From: Torreya grandis
Taxonomy: Eukaryota > Streptophyta > Pinopsida > Cupressales > Taxaceae
Direction of reading: 5' to 3'
DNA length: 64,000 nucleotides
Assembly (NCBI GenBank): GCA_037957365.1
Contig: JARHVA010003261.1
Coordinates: 1,559,501-1,623,500, forward strand
Below the pieces are notes generated by a model, which did no database searches, was not told where the DNA came from, and saw nothing but the letters and a program-made list of their open reading frames with translations. Each line of letters begins with the position of its first letter. Position 1 is the stretch's first letter. A program made the position numbers and the translations under genes. This document shows, one piece after another, positions 22,931 through 34,428 of the stretch.

Positions 22931-24143
22931 GTAATGACTTCCCCCTCACAAGCCAAGTTTGTATGGAATGAAAAAAGCATAAAATAGAAATATTTTAGGG
23001 TTGTTTTCAAGGTCACCCAATACTTTTATGAGTTTTTGGGGAGTGCTTTAGATGAAATTCTTTCTATGCCTTAAACTATGCAATTTACAAATTAAAAAAG
23101 CACTTTTGATTCCAAGGGTTCCCTAAAGGGTAAAAATAGAAGAACATACATGTAACATCCTTATATTTTCTGAAAACAAAATGATAATTGAAATAATGAA
23201 AACCAAATTGACAAGTGTGTTCAATTTTAAGCCCAAATGAAAGATTTTGTGGTGTTTATTTGACCCCTTGGTCTTGAAATTGTAAACTTTGAAAACTAAT
23301 GCTAAAAACTTACTTAAGCACCTAAATTCTATATTAAGCACCAAAATAATGCTCCTAGTTCATTTTAAAGCATGAAAAAGATGTTTTAAACACATTTTAG
23401 CAAATCTCCAAGTTGGTCCTACAAGAAAAATGTTAGCAAGTGGTTTAACTTTTAAGCATTTTTAAAGATGAAATAATCAACTTAGGAAAATGAGCTCTCA
23501 GGTTGACACAATGGTGCAATACCACTACTTGATAGAGAAATCCTAATACTTACAAGACAATCCCACAACTTTAAAATTTGTGTTATTGTAACTAATCACT
23601 AACCGTTTAGTCACAATATTATGACTCTGAATAATAATCCTACTACTTGCAGGACAATCCCACAACTTTAAAAGTTATGGTATTGTAAACCATAGGTGGT
23701 TTGGTCACAACAACATGACTCAATTTGATGTTCCCACTAGTATCAAGACAATCCTACCACTTTAAAAGTAGCAGTATTGTCACTTAACTACTAATGGTTA
23801 GACAATACTGTGACTCGATTAAGCAACCCTACAACTCATAGAGCAATCCCATGACTTATAAAGTAGTAGTATTACTAACCCTACATAAGAAACACAAAGT
23901 TATTCCAAAAAAAAATGATTAATCATAATACCATTAGTTTGAATGACAATACCATGACTTGGTTAGACAAACCCACAAGCTGCAGGACAATCCCATGACT
24001 GTGTCTAGTCAAACCCATAATTTATAGAAAAATGTGTTTTATTTAATTTTTTCACTCTTGTAAGTCTCCCACTCTAAGAATATTCATAAAAAAGGTTAGT
24101 GAGTTTTTTTAGGGATAATTCTGATCAATTTTGTAAATCTATA
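22931..24143 (-). other. E1 leader, part nearer the 5' LTR, with ~95-bp tandem repeats
   Basis: Noncoding. The first ~550 bases resemble E6 at 57043-57600. From about 23540 to 24010 a degenerate unit of about 95 bp recurs four to five times, recognisable by GACAATCCCACAACTTTAAAA (starts near 23556, 23653, 23747, 23840, 23986). The corresponding part of E6 has a different short repeat based on AACTGACATTAGT (57640-57780), so this leader segment is the variable part of the family. Confidence 0.7.
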
Positions 24144-24164
24144 CGTGTCCCACCGAGTGTGTCA
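24144..24164 (-). other. E1 primer-binding site
   Basis: Minus strand TGACACACTCGGTGGGACACG, three bases after the LTR end GTTCACA. E6 has TGGCACACTCAGTGGGAT in the same place. The GGTGGGAC-type site differs from the initiator-Met site and is in keeping with Tat-group elements; I do not name the tRNA. Confidence 0.75.
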
Positions 24165-24167
24165 TTA

Positions 24168-25339
24168 TGTGAACTAGGAATTTGATTAGGAAGGGGAGAT
24201 TAGTATTGTGTTAGTGAATGAAATCAAATTAAAAACACACTAAACCAAAACCCTTAGGAATAGATACTAGGGTGATATTAATAACAAAAAAGAAATGACA
24301 AACACAACTAAAAATTAAGGAAAAACAAGAATCCTTCACCTTCCTTGGATGCTCCAAATGCTTTTGTTGTAGTCATTTGCTCAGTTTGTGCTCATGAAAT
24401 CTATTACAATGGAGCTTGACTATACTTTACCTCCTCTTGGCACCTTTGGATTTGGTTTGGCTTGGCTTGGAATCAATTTGGAATGGTAACACTAATTTTA
24501 ATATCTTTTGGAATCATTTGTGCATTATAACTTTGCATTATCCAAGCTTTTTTATTCATGTGGTAAGGCATTCTATTTATAGATTTTTGCAAATGGGTAG
24601 AATCAACCTGAACCAACCATCTCAGGATTGAGATGTGTGGCTAATGATTAACCCAATTATGTAATTAAAATTGATAAATAATCTCATCAATATTTGGGAT
24701 AGAGGAGCAATTAAGAGGCATGGAGGGATTTGATGAGGCATGGGAGGCATGAATCTTGATATTTATGGCATTTATATCCTAGGGATGTCTTTCTCAAGAA
24801 ATGAGGTAACCTAATGATGTAGATATTCAATATTAATTTATAAAAATAAGTATTTAACAATTCTCCATGGAATTATTAATTAGGCTCTAACTTGGTTTTA
24901 TTAGCTCTTAAGCAAGATTAAGCACTTTGTGAACAAATTAATCAAATTGATTAGAATGCCTTATTATTGGTCCAAAATTTGACTGGATTGGAATTAAAAG
25001 TCAATTTCAAATGCATTGGATCCATTATCTCATTTAGGATGTTATTAATAGAAAATAATAAAGACATGTGTCTTGTGTAAGATATTTGATAGGAAAGAGT
25101 AATCTAGAACACCCAAGTACAAAATTGGCATTTTAACTTGGAATGATCTGATCAAAGTTAGCTGGCCCATAAATTGCATTTCCCCATTTAATGATACCCT
25201 ATCTATAATCAACACTTGAATATATTAGGTTCAAATCTTTTAATGTGCTTTAGTTTTTTTAGGCCAAATTATGCATTTTAGTAAGAATTGATCAAAAGCT
25301 TGATTAGAGTTTATTGGTGGCCAGATTTAGGTGTCTACA
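24168..25339 (-). repeat. E1 5' LTR
   Basis: Minus strand from TGTAGACACCTAAATC (25339 downward) to GTTCACA (24168). It carries CTATAAATAG (24573-24582, minus strand), a TATA-type promoter element about 760 bases into the LTR, conserved in E1's 3' LTR and in E6. The right target duplication ATGTT is at 25340-25344. Confidence 0.9.
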
Positions 25340-27110
25340 ATGTTTAGCTATTTTAAATGCAATTGTGGCTCAATTCAACAATAATTAGGGCTTTATGTTG
25401 GTAAACTAAGGTTTTTCATAGCTTAATTTTAGAGGTGGAAAATTCATAAATTTTCTTATGTTACTCTTATGAAAGTCTTTTTAGAAGGTAGTTGTTAGTC
25501 TTTGAAAGTTTTCTTCATTTCACACCATTATTGTGATCCACAAGGTCTTTTCTAATTGGATTCCTTTGCTTTTCTTTATATAGTTGAAAAGTCTTCAACC
25601 ACTTTATACCATTAGATCAAATCCTGTGATGAAGCATGGGCCATTGGATCTACAAAGATGCACATGAAATAAGTCTCAAGCTTAATAAAAACTTAGGTTA
25701 AAAGCTATTATACTAAGTTTTCATGTCAGAAAAATGCAAAGGGGTATTTTTTAGGTTCAATATATATATCCCTTTGCTAGGTTTGAATGTTTAAACTATG
25801 TTAAATTTGATGGCCTCGTGAATGTCAAAAACATCCTCATGAACATTAAATGATGGGAATGAGGTTATAAAATTTAATCTCATCTAATATACTTAGACTA
25901 TCTTAAATTAGATGACCTCAAAAATGTCAAAAAAATCCTTGTAGACATAAAATGATGGGCATGAGGATATCAAATTTAAACTCATCTAATTTACTTAGAG
26001 GGCTTAAGCTTAAGCCTTGTTATCATGTTATGTTGAAAAACACATGTTATTTATGCTAAAAGCATGTTTCTTGGGCCATATGACCAGGTCTTCAATCTCT
26101 GAGATCATTTAAGTAATTTTTGATTAGATACTTAAAATTTAATTAGGTTGAAAGCCTTTGACCATCTCACACCATTAGATCAAACCCTATGATGAAGCAC
26201 ATACCATCAAATTTGTAAATATGCACACGACTTAATGAGCTCCAAGATTTGATAAAAATTTAGGTTAAAATCCATGTTTCCTAAGTCTATTTATGTTAAA
26301 ACATATATGGGGTTCTTTTAAGGGTCAATAAATATGTCCCTTTACTAGGACTCAAGGTTATACTACATTGAAAAGTCTTCAGTGATTTTGCACTATCAGA
26401 TTGGATCTACAAGTAAGTGTGGGGTGTTGATCATGATCTGTGTACTCATAAATGATTGGTCCTTTTAAAGAGTAAATATTAGGGTTAGGCATAAAACAAG
26501 GAACCTAGAAAGACTTCACATAGTCTCCCTTAAACATTTTTAGGAGGGTCACTTTTATAGGAAAGTGTCTCAAGATAACTTTTATGAAGGGACACTTCAA
26601 GAAACTCTGAAGGGTCACTTCAAGAAAGTGCCTTAACCAATTATTTTGAAGGGTAGGTTTCAAAAATATGAAGAGTTAATTTATTTTAGATAAAATTTCT
26701 ATAAGACATAGTTCCTAAAATAATTTCTTTGAACGGTACTTTTTGCCAAAGTGGACTAAGATAATTTTTTTGAAGGGACACTTCAATAAACTCTGAAGGG
26801 CACTTAAATAAAATATGAAGGGTCACTTCAAGAAAGTGCATCAAAGTTAGGATGTCAAATGGAAACCTATCCTTCTTTATGTAACATACAATTCAATCTT
26901 CAAAGATAAACCATTATCAAAGTTAGTCCAATAACATAATCATTATCATTAAGCATGCATAAAGCATATCCCTTCAAGTGGATGATCTTAAAATTCTAAA
27001 AAAGATAACCTCTTCAAGCAAGCTTTCAAGGTTTAGATATTTTCAAACATTCATAAAGGTCCCCCATTTGTAAAATCAAGAAAGTGGGTGGGGGGGATGT
27101 TTATATAACA
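25340..27110 (-). repeat. Long direct repeat R-A, right part
   Basis: Continuation of R-A after E1, collinear with 38717-40502. It is noncoding on both strands. Shared landmarks include the GAAGGGACACTTCAATAAAC-type blocks at 26580-26830, matching 39970-40220. It ends with a G-run (27085-27096) and TGTTTATATAACA (27098-27110), against a longer G-run and TGTTGATCTAACA in R-B. Similarity stops at that point. Confidence 0.8.
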
Positions 27111-28230
27111 AATGGTGACTCATAGGGGAAACATAGCAATATGTTAGAACCTAAGGCTCTGGTTTAGATCAATACATAAGTATTTCATCCATTAGGTCCA
27201 TAACATTATCCAAATCAAACCTTGATTGGTATAAACCACATATGTGTAAAATTCATACTCAAAATGATGAAATATAGACATTCAATGTGTGCTTTGATTC
27301 CACTTACTATTTGTCATGGAAGTTTGGAGGATAATATCTAGGTCATACCTTTGGTCATAACACTTGATTTGGATTATTTTGGATATTTATTGAGAATAGT
27401 TGATCTTAATTTAGGGAAGGCTTAGGCATTTCTCTACTACTAGCTAGGCATCCATAGCCCCAATAGAGATGCCTTTGGTCCCATTCAAGGCCGTGATCTA
27501 CTACTAGTTAGGCATCCATAGCCCTGGTGGAGGTTACCATAATCATCTTTGCTTTTATTTCCATATATTTTGTGACAAGTTTTTTCTTTTTTGTATTTTC
27601 TAGGTATTTTTTCAAAGGTTTGGAACCAATATAGCTTAGTTTTAAGGATTTGGTCAAGTGTTTGATTCTTGGGGTAATCACTTTTAGTTTTAACCTCTAT
27701 CCCAGATAAGGATGTGTTTTAAGTGCTAGTATGAAATGTGCCTCGGCAACCCTTTTAACACTTATGACTATTATTTCAACCAAACCTTGATTTAAGATTA
27801 TGCTTAAGACTTATCATGATAATTAACTTCTATATCAATCTATACCATGGTCTTTGAGTTGCATCATGGTGTTTTGTGACAACCTATGTTCATCATTCAA
27901 AGCTTCATATCCATGCTTCAAGCTACTACAATTTTGAGCAATATATGAAAATCTAAGAAACAAACTATCTATAGGACTTACTGGAAACAAGAGAGCACAA
28001 CCAAGCAAAATTAAAAAAAACACACACAAAGAAAACACACAATAGAAATCAACAAGCAAGAATAAAACAAATATATACAAGCAAATCAAGAAAGGAAAGC
28101 AAGAAAAGAAACTAGTTAGCCTACCTACTCTAATATAATAATTATTACATATTTTACTCCATGAATACCCCTGGTGGATTAGTAGCAAAGTAATGTTTGA
28201 GATACTACCCATTGGTGGGCAAGGTGAACT
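27111..28230. other. E3 3' region next to R-A; noncoding
   Basis: No gene is seen. Bases 27113-27130 read TGGTGACTCATAGGGGA on the plus strand, resembling the TGGCGACTC..TGGGGA primer site of some Tat-like elements, but on the strand opposite to gag-pol. Two near-copies of CTACTA(C/G)TTAGGCATCCATAGCCC occur at about 27434 and 27488. A 125-codon open stretch on the minus strand (27835-28212) overlaps the integrase tail and looks mostly fortuitous. Confidence 0.45.
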
Positions 28231-28239
28231 CTACTCCTT

Positions 28240-29260
28240 GGAGGTCTTTCATCTTAAATGTGTTGTTTTGTAATGTTCCTACAATTTGATATGGCCCAAT
28301 CCACAACGGTGTGAATTTTCCATGTTTCCCTTTTAGCTCTGAAGCTTTGTCCTAGAGGAGAACTAAGTCTCCTTGTCTAAACACTTTGATTTTGGATCTT
28401 TTATCAAACCACCTTTTCAGTGTTGTTTGATGCCTACTAAAGTCAACAAATGCTTTGTCTCTAGCATCTTCCATCTAAATAATGTCTAGTACCCTTGAGC
28501 TAGCAAGGTCATGGATTTCTTCCATATACTTCTGCATGAAATTAAATGTGGGAAATTTGAGTTTTATGTTGAATATAGATTCTTGGACATACACCAATAA
28601 AAATAGTAAAGCCTTGAGAGCTTGCTTGATTTTGATTCTATCTTACCATAATGTAAACTTGAGGAGCTTATGCCACTTTCTTGGTTTGTCTTCTATAGAC
28701 TTCTTGATAGCCTTCATCAAATTATTATTTGTATATTCATACACTCCATTGCCTTGGGATAATGATTAGATACAAACTTTAGAGTGATGCCATTTTCATA
28801 TGCCCATTCAGTTATCTCAATAGAAGTAAAGGCAGATCCATTATCACAAACCAAAGAGATTAGGGTTCCAAATCTTGTGAAAATGTTTTCTTCCATGAAG
28901 TTAATTACCTCTTCTATCATATAATTTTTTGTGGAAACAACTTAAATACACCTTTTAAAATAGTCAATAGTAGTAAGGACAAATTTATGGCCTTTAGAAG
29001 AATTAGGGTTGACCACCCCTACAAAGTCCAACCCTCATTTTGTAAAGGGTTTATCAACTATCAAAGGTTGCAAAGGCCTAACTACCTTTGATTCTTTTGT
29101 GTTTAATATATAGCATGCATGGCACTCCATCACATGCTTGTGAGCATCTTTGAATAGGGTAGGCCAATAATACCCAGCTCTAAGTATCTTCTGAGCCATG
29201 GTTCTTCTTGAAGGGTGTCCACTTCCTAGCTTCTCATGGAAGGTAGTCATGATCTGAGCT
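28240..29260 (-). pseudogene. E3 integrase remnant
   Basis: Minus strand. The zinc region HEKLGSGHPSRRTMAQKILRAG and HVMECHACYILN (29035-29250) keeps its His and Cys residues. The core follows: PFTK, a stop, GLDFVGVVNP (first Asp), LVCDNGSAFTS (second Asp, 28717-28920), then a frame change across the QGNG block, after which a Glu can still be read. The C-terminal half, in another frame, has IGPYQIVG, the GPY/F-type motif (about 28290), ending near 28240 with NPPGVFME. No chromodomain is seen after it. Confidence 0.85.
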
Positions 29261-29289
29261 ACTTCTTCTTTAGATACACATCTTTAATA

Positions 29290-30780
29290 AATTACTTCAA
29301 AATTACTTATGTATAAGGCTCCATTTTTGATGAGGTAGTGAAATAATTTGAGCCTCAAGGATCTTCTTTGTTTTTTAGTGAGTCGTGGGGAATAAACACC
29401 ATTGATAAGTAAGTGGATGATAGAAGAATCATACCACTCATTTGGTTGGAAGAGTTTTTGGTCAACTTGTTTGACATGGAGCTTGGGGTTTACATTGGTA
29501 ATCATTTAAACTAAGCTTTGACACCTTACCAACATGAAAATCTTCATTTCAATGTCATACTCTTACATAACTAACATCTATTTACCTCTCCTTTCTTGAA
29601 GCTCATTTTGATTTATTATGAGTTTCATAGCTAGGTCTGGCAAGATAAAATCTACCTTATTCCTAAGGATATAATGCCTAAATTTATTAACTATGTTTAC
29701 CAATTCATAAGCTTTCTTGTAAATCATAGAATATTTAACTTCAAAATTATTTAAATTAGTGCTCATGAAAGTTGTGAGATGATCATTCCCATCAACCTTT
29801 TGAGTTAGTACTATAGCCATAATATGCTTAGAAGAAAATGATTATAGATAAAAATCCTTTGAGAAATTAGGACTTATGAGAATTGGAGCTTTAGTGATTG
29901 CCTTCTTAATATTAGAAAAATCTTTCTTGGATTCATCATTCTAAGAGATCTTGGAATCCTTCCTTAGCATGTCATTCAAAGGCTTGACAATTTTAGCAAA
30001 GCCTGAGATGAATTTCCTTACAAAGTTAATTTTCTCACAGAATGACCTAAGCTATTATTTATTGTTAAGCAACTCAACTTTGGAGATGGCCTCCACTCTA
30101 TCAAGGTCTATGGGGATCCCTTGCTTGGTGATAAAATGGCCTAGTATTTTCCCCTCTATGACAAAAAATATACTCTTCTTTGGGTTGAGGGAAATGGAAT
30201 ATCTTATGCACCTTTCAAACACTTGTTGCAAGTGCATGAAGTGGTCCTCTCTATTCTTGGATAAAAATATCAAATTATCCATATAAATGATGATGCATTT
30301 GCCTTTAAGACCTTGGAAAGCATGATCCATGGCCCTTTGAAATGTTGTTCCTACATTGATAAGCCCAAAGGGCATCCTCTTGTAGGCATAATTTCCCCAC
30401 TTCGTCATGAAATCTATCTTCATCCTATCCTCTTTGTCAACCAACACTTGTTTATACCCTCAGAATCCATCTAAGAAGGACATCATAGTTGAACCTAAAA
30501 TATCTTGTATGACTTAGTATAAAGAAGGTAGAGGATATTTGTCATTTTTAGAAGCTTCATTCAAGTTCATAAAGTTAGTGCATAATCTAATATCCCCATT
30601 CTTATTTCTTATTGAGACCAAGTTTACAACCCAAGTGGAGTGTCTGATATGAAAGACAATCCTTGAATCCAATAGTTTCTTGACCCCTTTATAGATAATA
30701 GGCTCTAAGACATGATTGACTAGCCTTTGTTTTTGTCTGAAAGTCTTGTAGTTTTATTTGAGAGTTATTGTATGAGTTAT
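29290..30780 (-). pseudogene. E3 reverse transcriptase and RNase H remnant
   Basis: Minus strand. RT: NGDIRLCTNFMNLNEASK, SFLDGF-GYKQV, then 30055-30447 with KRMPFGLINVGTTFQRAMD and IIYMDNLIFLSK. The last is the catalytic loop, with Asn in place of the second Asp (a G-to-A change). It continues SLNPKKSIFFVIEGKILG. RNase H at 29578-29820 has LTTFMSTNLNNFEVKYSMIYKKAYELV and FRHYILRNKVDFILPD, whose acidic residues are partly lost. The stretch 29284-29505 is the RH-INT tether. Confidence 0.85.
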
Positions 30781-31229
30781 GACCCTTGGATCAAATATAT
30801 TTAGGTCTTCATAGGACCAAGAAATGACATCTTTGTACTTTGTGAGCAACTCCCTTGCTTTCTTATTTTCCATTTCAGTACATGCTTTCCCTATGTTGAT
30901 AGGTTGAGGTTAGTCTTGTGGATCGAGATCTACTAGTTGGTATTATTTTCCACTCATTTTAGGTACATTAGGTACCTCCATAAGCTTATCATTATCAAAT
31001 AACCTCTCTAAAGAGATCATCCCTTTAGGTATATTATTATCACTAAGCTAGATGATCTTACCATTAGGCTTCTTTTTAGGAGAGCTCTCATCCACTTCAT
31101 CAATGATATGGGATTTAAAATCCCTAGAGTTGGTCAAGAAATTGTTGATCTGTTGATCATCATTGAAAACTTGGAATTTATTATTATTATTAGGGACTAA
31201 TGGGAAAGGTACCAATTTAATACTGAAGT

Positions 31230-31660
31230 TAGGGGAATCTCAATTTGGCATGAGGTTGGTTGTAGTATAAGCAAGCTCATCAGTAGCCTTGTTTTATTCC
31301 CTTGGAATATTTAATATGTTGTAGGCATAAAAATATTCAATCAAATCCCATACCTTCAACTTATATCTCTTCATGTAAGACAAATTGCACTAGTATTTAC
31401 TCCTCACTTGGTTGACCATAGGTTTGGAGTCTCCATACACCATAAGCTCTTTGATTGTGTGCTTGATGGCAAGCTGTAGTCTAAGAATAAGAGATTCATA
31501 CATAGATAAGTTATTAGTGAAAGGAAATTACAACCTATAAGATGCATGGTATTATTTTTCTATAGGGTCTACTAACATAATTCCATCTCTTGATCCTAAA
31601 TTGCATCTGGATCCATCAACATGTAACTTCTATAATATAGGCATTAGAGGAGGCATTTTA
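31230..31660 (-). pseudogene. E3 additional RNase H (aRNH) upstream of RT
   Basis: Read in one minus-strand frame: LHVDGSRCNLGSRDGIML (first Asp in DGS), FTNNLSMYESLILRLQLAI (helix; Met where the catalytic Glu usually stands) and IKELMVYGDSKPMVNQV (third Asp), then VWDLIEYFYAYNILNIPR. This is a full RNase H fold signature, distinct from the RT-linked RNase H at 29.5-29.9 kb. It lies between protease and RT, the reverse of E1's arrangement. Three in-frame stops interrupt it. Confidence 0.8.
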
Positions 31661-31679
31661 TAATCTATCTTTTGTGAAA

Positions 31680-32140
31680 TTTCTAAGGTGAAGATTCCAA
31701 GATTAGAATTAAGGAAGTTTACCCTTTAATTAAATAAATTGTACTTAGTTATCATATGATTAATCTTTGAATCTCTCTCAACCCTTATTTGATTATGAAC
31801 ACCCTTCCATAGCAACCAAAAATGAGAAAAATCAGTGGACATATACCCATTTAAAGCTTTGATCCATTCGATATTTAGAAGTAACCCATAAACACTAGGG
31901 ATGTCTACCACTTGGACATCAATAAACTATTGAACTCTAGGTTCACTTTCTAATTGAATATGCACATTAAGTATCTCTCCAATGACTTTGACCTTTGATT
32001 TATCCATTTGTGTGACTACTCGGTCTAACTTGATGGGGTTTAGGCTAAGTTGTTCACAAATTATAGTAGGAATGATATTAGTTAAAGCTCCTAAATCTAG
32101 TAGAAAATTATGGGCATTCATACCAAACACTCTGATTGTG
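31680..32140 (-). pseudogene. E3 aspartic protease and following block
   Basis: Minus strand 31927-32130: NFLLDLGALTNIIPTIICEQL is the retropepsin site, with Leu replacing the Ser or Gly of the D-S/T-G triad. It is followed directly by 31726-31911 with DIPSVYGLLLNIEWIKALNGY and a STDFSHFWLLWKG block, a conserved extension between protease and the next domain in this kind of element. A single stop separates the two. Confidence 0.75.
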
Positions 32141-33960
32141 AGTAGAAAGGGTGGAGACTATTCTTTTACCACTTGCATAGTTACATTAGTAGTATCATTT
32201 TTTGGTGGCTTTCTAGGATTCTTAGACAAGGATTTCAAGAGAAGGTATCTTTGCTTAGTTATTTGTGTCATTTAATGTAGAGTGATATTTGCCTTGATTT
32301 TATAAATATCCCCAACAATATTTTATCCAATCTTATTAAAAGTTTTAGCCAAAGGCTTAGAAGAACTACCTTTGGGTAGCTCAGGATCTTTTCTTGAAGA
32401 ATTGTCTAGAAGAGTCCCATAGTTATTTGGAGGAGTAGAAGTAGTCAAGGGTTGTATTTTCTCCCTATTATTTAGAGGGTAGGTCTTTATGAACTATTTA
32501 AATCCTTAGATTTCTTCAAAAATATTATCAATCTCATTATCTTCCTAAAAGAGAAATTGAAAAGTCTCCACCGTGTGTACTTGATCTTGTGCTTTAGATC
32601 TAGAAGTACTAGTAGTATTATCCTTATCTAGGATAACCTCAAAGGTTTGAATCTTTTTCTAGAAGGCTTCAAAATCTTTACAAAATTCTATAAAATATAT
32701 CTCACCATGCGTGGCATGCACTCTACAATAATCAGGTAGGGAAATAACTATGAGATTGATTTCTATAGTCTTCTTTATAGATGAAGAAGGTTCATTGGAT
32801 TTGTTTATATTAAAGAAGCTATCATTCTAGAATCAATTACTAGGTTTATTAAACTTTTAGAAGGTGAAGTTCCTTTAAGAGTTTACATTATAATTACCAA
32901 CTTACTTTTACAATTGTAAGAAGTCTATACTAATCTATTGAACCATCTTGATTATGGACTCATTTTGATTCTTTGGAGCTTCAAAATCTTGAGCTTGAAT
33001 ATTGTTTGCAGTGTTGACTAGTATTAGAGACTTTTCACCATTATTTTGAGATCCATTAGTAGTTTGTTGACTTAAGAAACCTAAGTTTTGATTGGGAGCA
33101 ACATGAATATTAGGCAAAATAGTTAGAGCTGATATTTGATTTAGAGTTGGAGCATTCTAGTTATTATCTAGGAAAAGGTTTAAGGCTGACATCTATGGGT
33201 TGATATTTAGAATTGAGTAAGCCATTTTCCATTGAGGTTTTATTTGATCACTAATGACCACCACTTTTGAATAATCTTGAGCTAATGTGGTAATATCTAA
33301 AAGGGTTCTCTTTAAAAACACAAAAATCATGGGATCCATAGCATCTTTGTAGATCTCTAAGGCCAAAGGTTCATTAGGCTTGTAAGGATCTATGGTTCTG
33401 CTAAACAACTTTTGATATATAGCATTAAAAGACTTAATAGGCTCACTTACATCTCTCTTGATGGTATTAAACTAATTATATATGACACAAGGGTTAATGA
33501 TCTTCCCAAATTGATCAATAAAGATGGTGTCAAAGTTATTCCAAGAAGTGATGCAATCATCAGGCAAGTTTAAGAACCACTCATAAGTAGCATCTTTGAA
33601 GGTAAAAAGGAATAAACTACAAGCTACATCCTCATGAATGACATTTAAGAGCCTTAAATTAGCTTTAAATGACTTGACATTCTCATCAACAGTGACCATA
33701 CTAGTTGGACTAAAAATATGAAAATATTTCTTAGGATTTCATGGAAAATCATGAACTATACCTGGAACATTAATAGAACTCCCAAGCCAAGCCATACCTA
33801 GTTGAAGGTTGAATGTAGGGACTCCTTTTAGGGGTGAAGATGGAAAATATTTTGAAATGATATGCCTTCCTTTATCCTTTATAACATGTTAGTGTGTCTC
33901 AAGCTCAAGTAGAGGTTCCCTGGTTTTTAAATGAGATCTAGTCCTAATTTTGGGTAATTC
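32140..33960 (-). pseudogene. E3 gag remnant
   Basis: Minus strand. The capsid-like core is NVIHEDVACSLFLFTFKDATYEWFLNLPDDCITSWNNF (33472-33699; quoted in parts in relatives), then KSFNAIYQKLFSRTIDPYKPN and LALEIYKDAMDPMIFVFLKR (33193-33408). Downstream to about 32.2 kb the sequence is Asn/Ser/Gln-rich. No CCHC zinc knuckle is readable. The start is not certain; coding similarity fades upstream of about 33960, leaving about 450 bases of leader to the primer site. Confidence 0.75.
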
Positions 33961-34416
33961 CAGCTTGAGAACTAAGAATCCTACTTTGAAATATGATGTA
34001 ACAAATTAAGTCCTTCAAACAAAAAAAAATGACATGCACACTAAGCTTATTTTGAAAATATTTACATATGAAAATGTAAAAGACATTAATCTTTGACTAA
34101 ATTAGCTCAAAGATATGTTTGATCATGCAAAGATGACCATCCTTTAGATCATTTTGAAGAATTAGACTTAAAGTTCACAAGATAACATGAATCTTTATTA
34201 AAAATAAAGTTTTTTTAACCTCAAACATCAATAATTCTCAATTTTAAAGCTATTTCTTATCATAATTGAATAAACATTTAAAAATAACAAAGATATTTGC
34301 CTTGCTAAGTGTAAAGATGAGCAAGAAAACACTTACAGAGTAAGGATATTTAGAAAGGACGTAAATATCTTCAAAGATTAACCAAGAAAATAATAATACT
34401 TGCAAAGAAGGCCTTC
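33961..34416 (-). other. E3 leader
   Basis: AT-rich noncoding sequence between the primer-binding site and gag on the minus strand. No ORF or structured RNA is evident. Confidence 0.5.
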
Positions 34417-34428
34417 ATTCTAATACCA
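34417..34428 (-). other. E3 primer-binding site, initiator-Met-like
   Basis: Minus strand TGGTATTAGAAT. It matches TGGTATCAGAGC at nine of twelve bases, and all three differences are C-to-T or G-to-A. It abuts repeat R-B and lies upstream of gag, as a 5' LTR boundary requires. Confidence 0.7.

Larger units (their letters stand above)
4026..25339 (-). mobile_element. E1: Tat-lineage Ty3/gypsy retrotransposon, degenerate, with nested copia
   Basis: A large LTR retrotransposon on the minus strand: 5' LTR at 24168-25339, primer-binding site, leader, gag, protease, RT, RNase H, a second RNase H, integrase, polypurine tract, 3' LTR at 4026-5181. Without the nested copia E2 and its duplicated target it is about 15.6 kb. 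The gag-PR-RT-RH-aRNH-INT order with a second (archaeal-type) RNase H after RT, the 'LISxVDPLKY...GRLAKW' style RNase H block and the non-Met primer-binding site are features of the Tat/Ogre group. Both LTRs, target duplication and an empty site are present, so the boundaries are firm. Coding regions are heavily broken, so it is not autonomous. It inserted into repeat R-A. Confidence 0.9.

Noticed and set aside
26580..26840. Repeated GAAGGGACACTTCAA/GAAGGGTCACTTCAA blocks considered as a CRISPR-like or regulatory array
   Set aside because: Units are irregularly spaced and degenerate, have no spacer structure, and recur in R-B as ordinary repeat sequence. A plant nuclear context excludes CRISPR.
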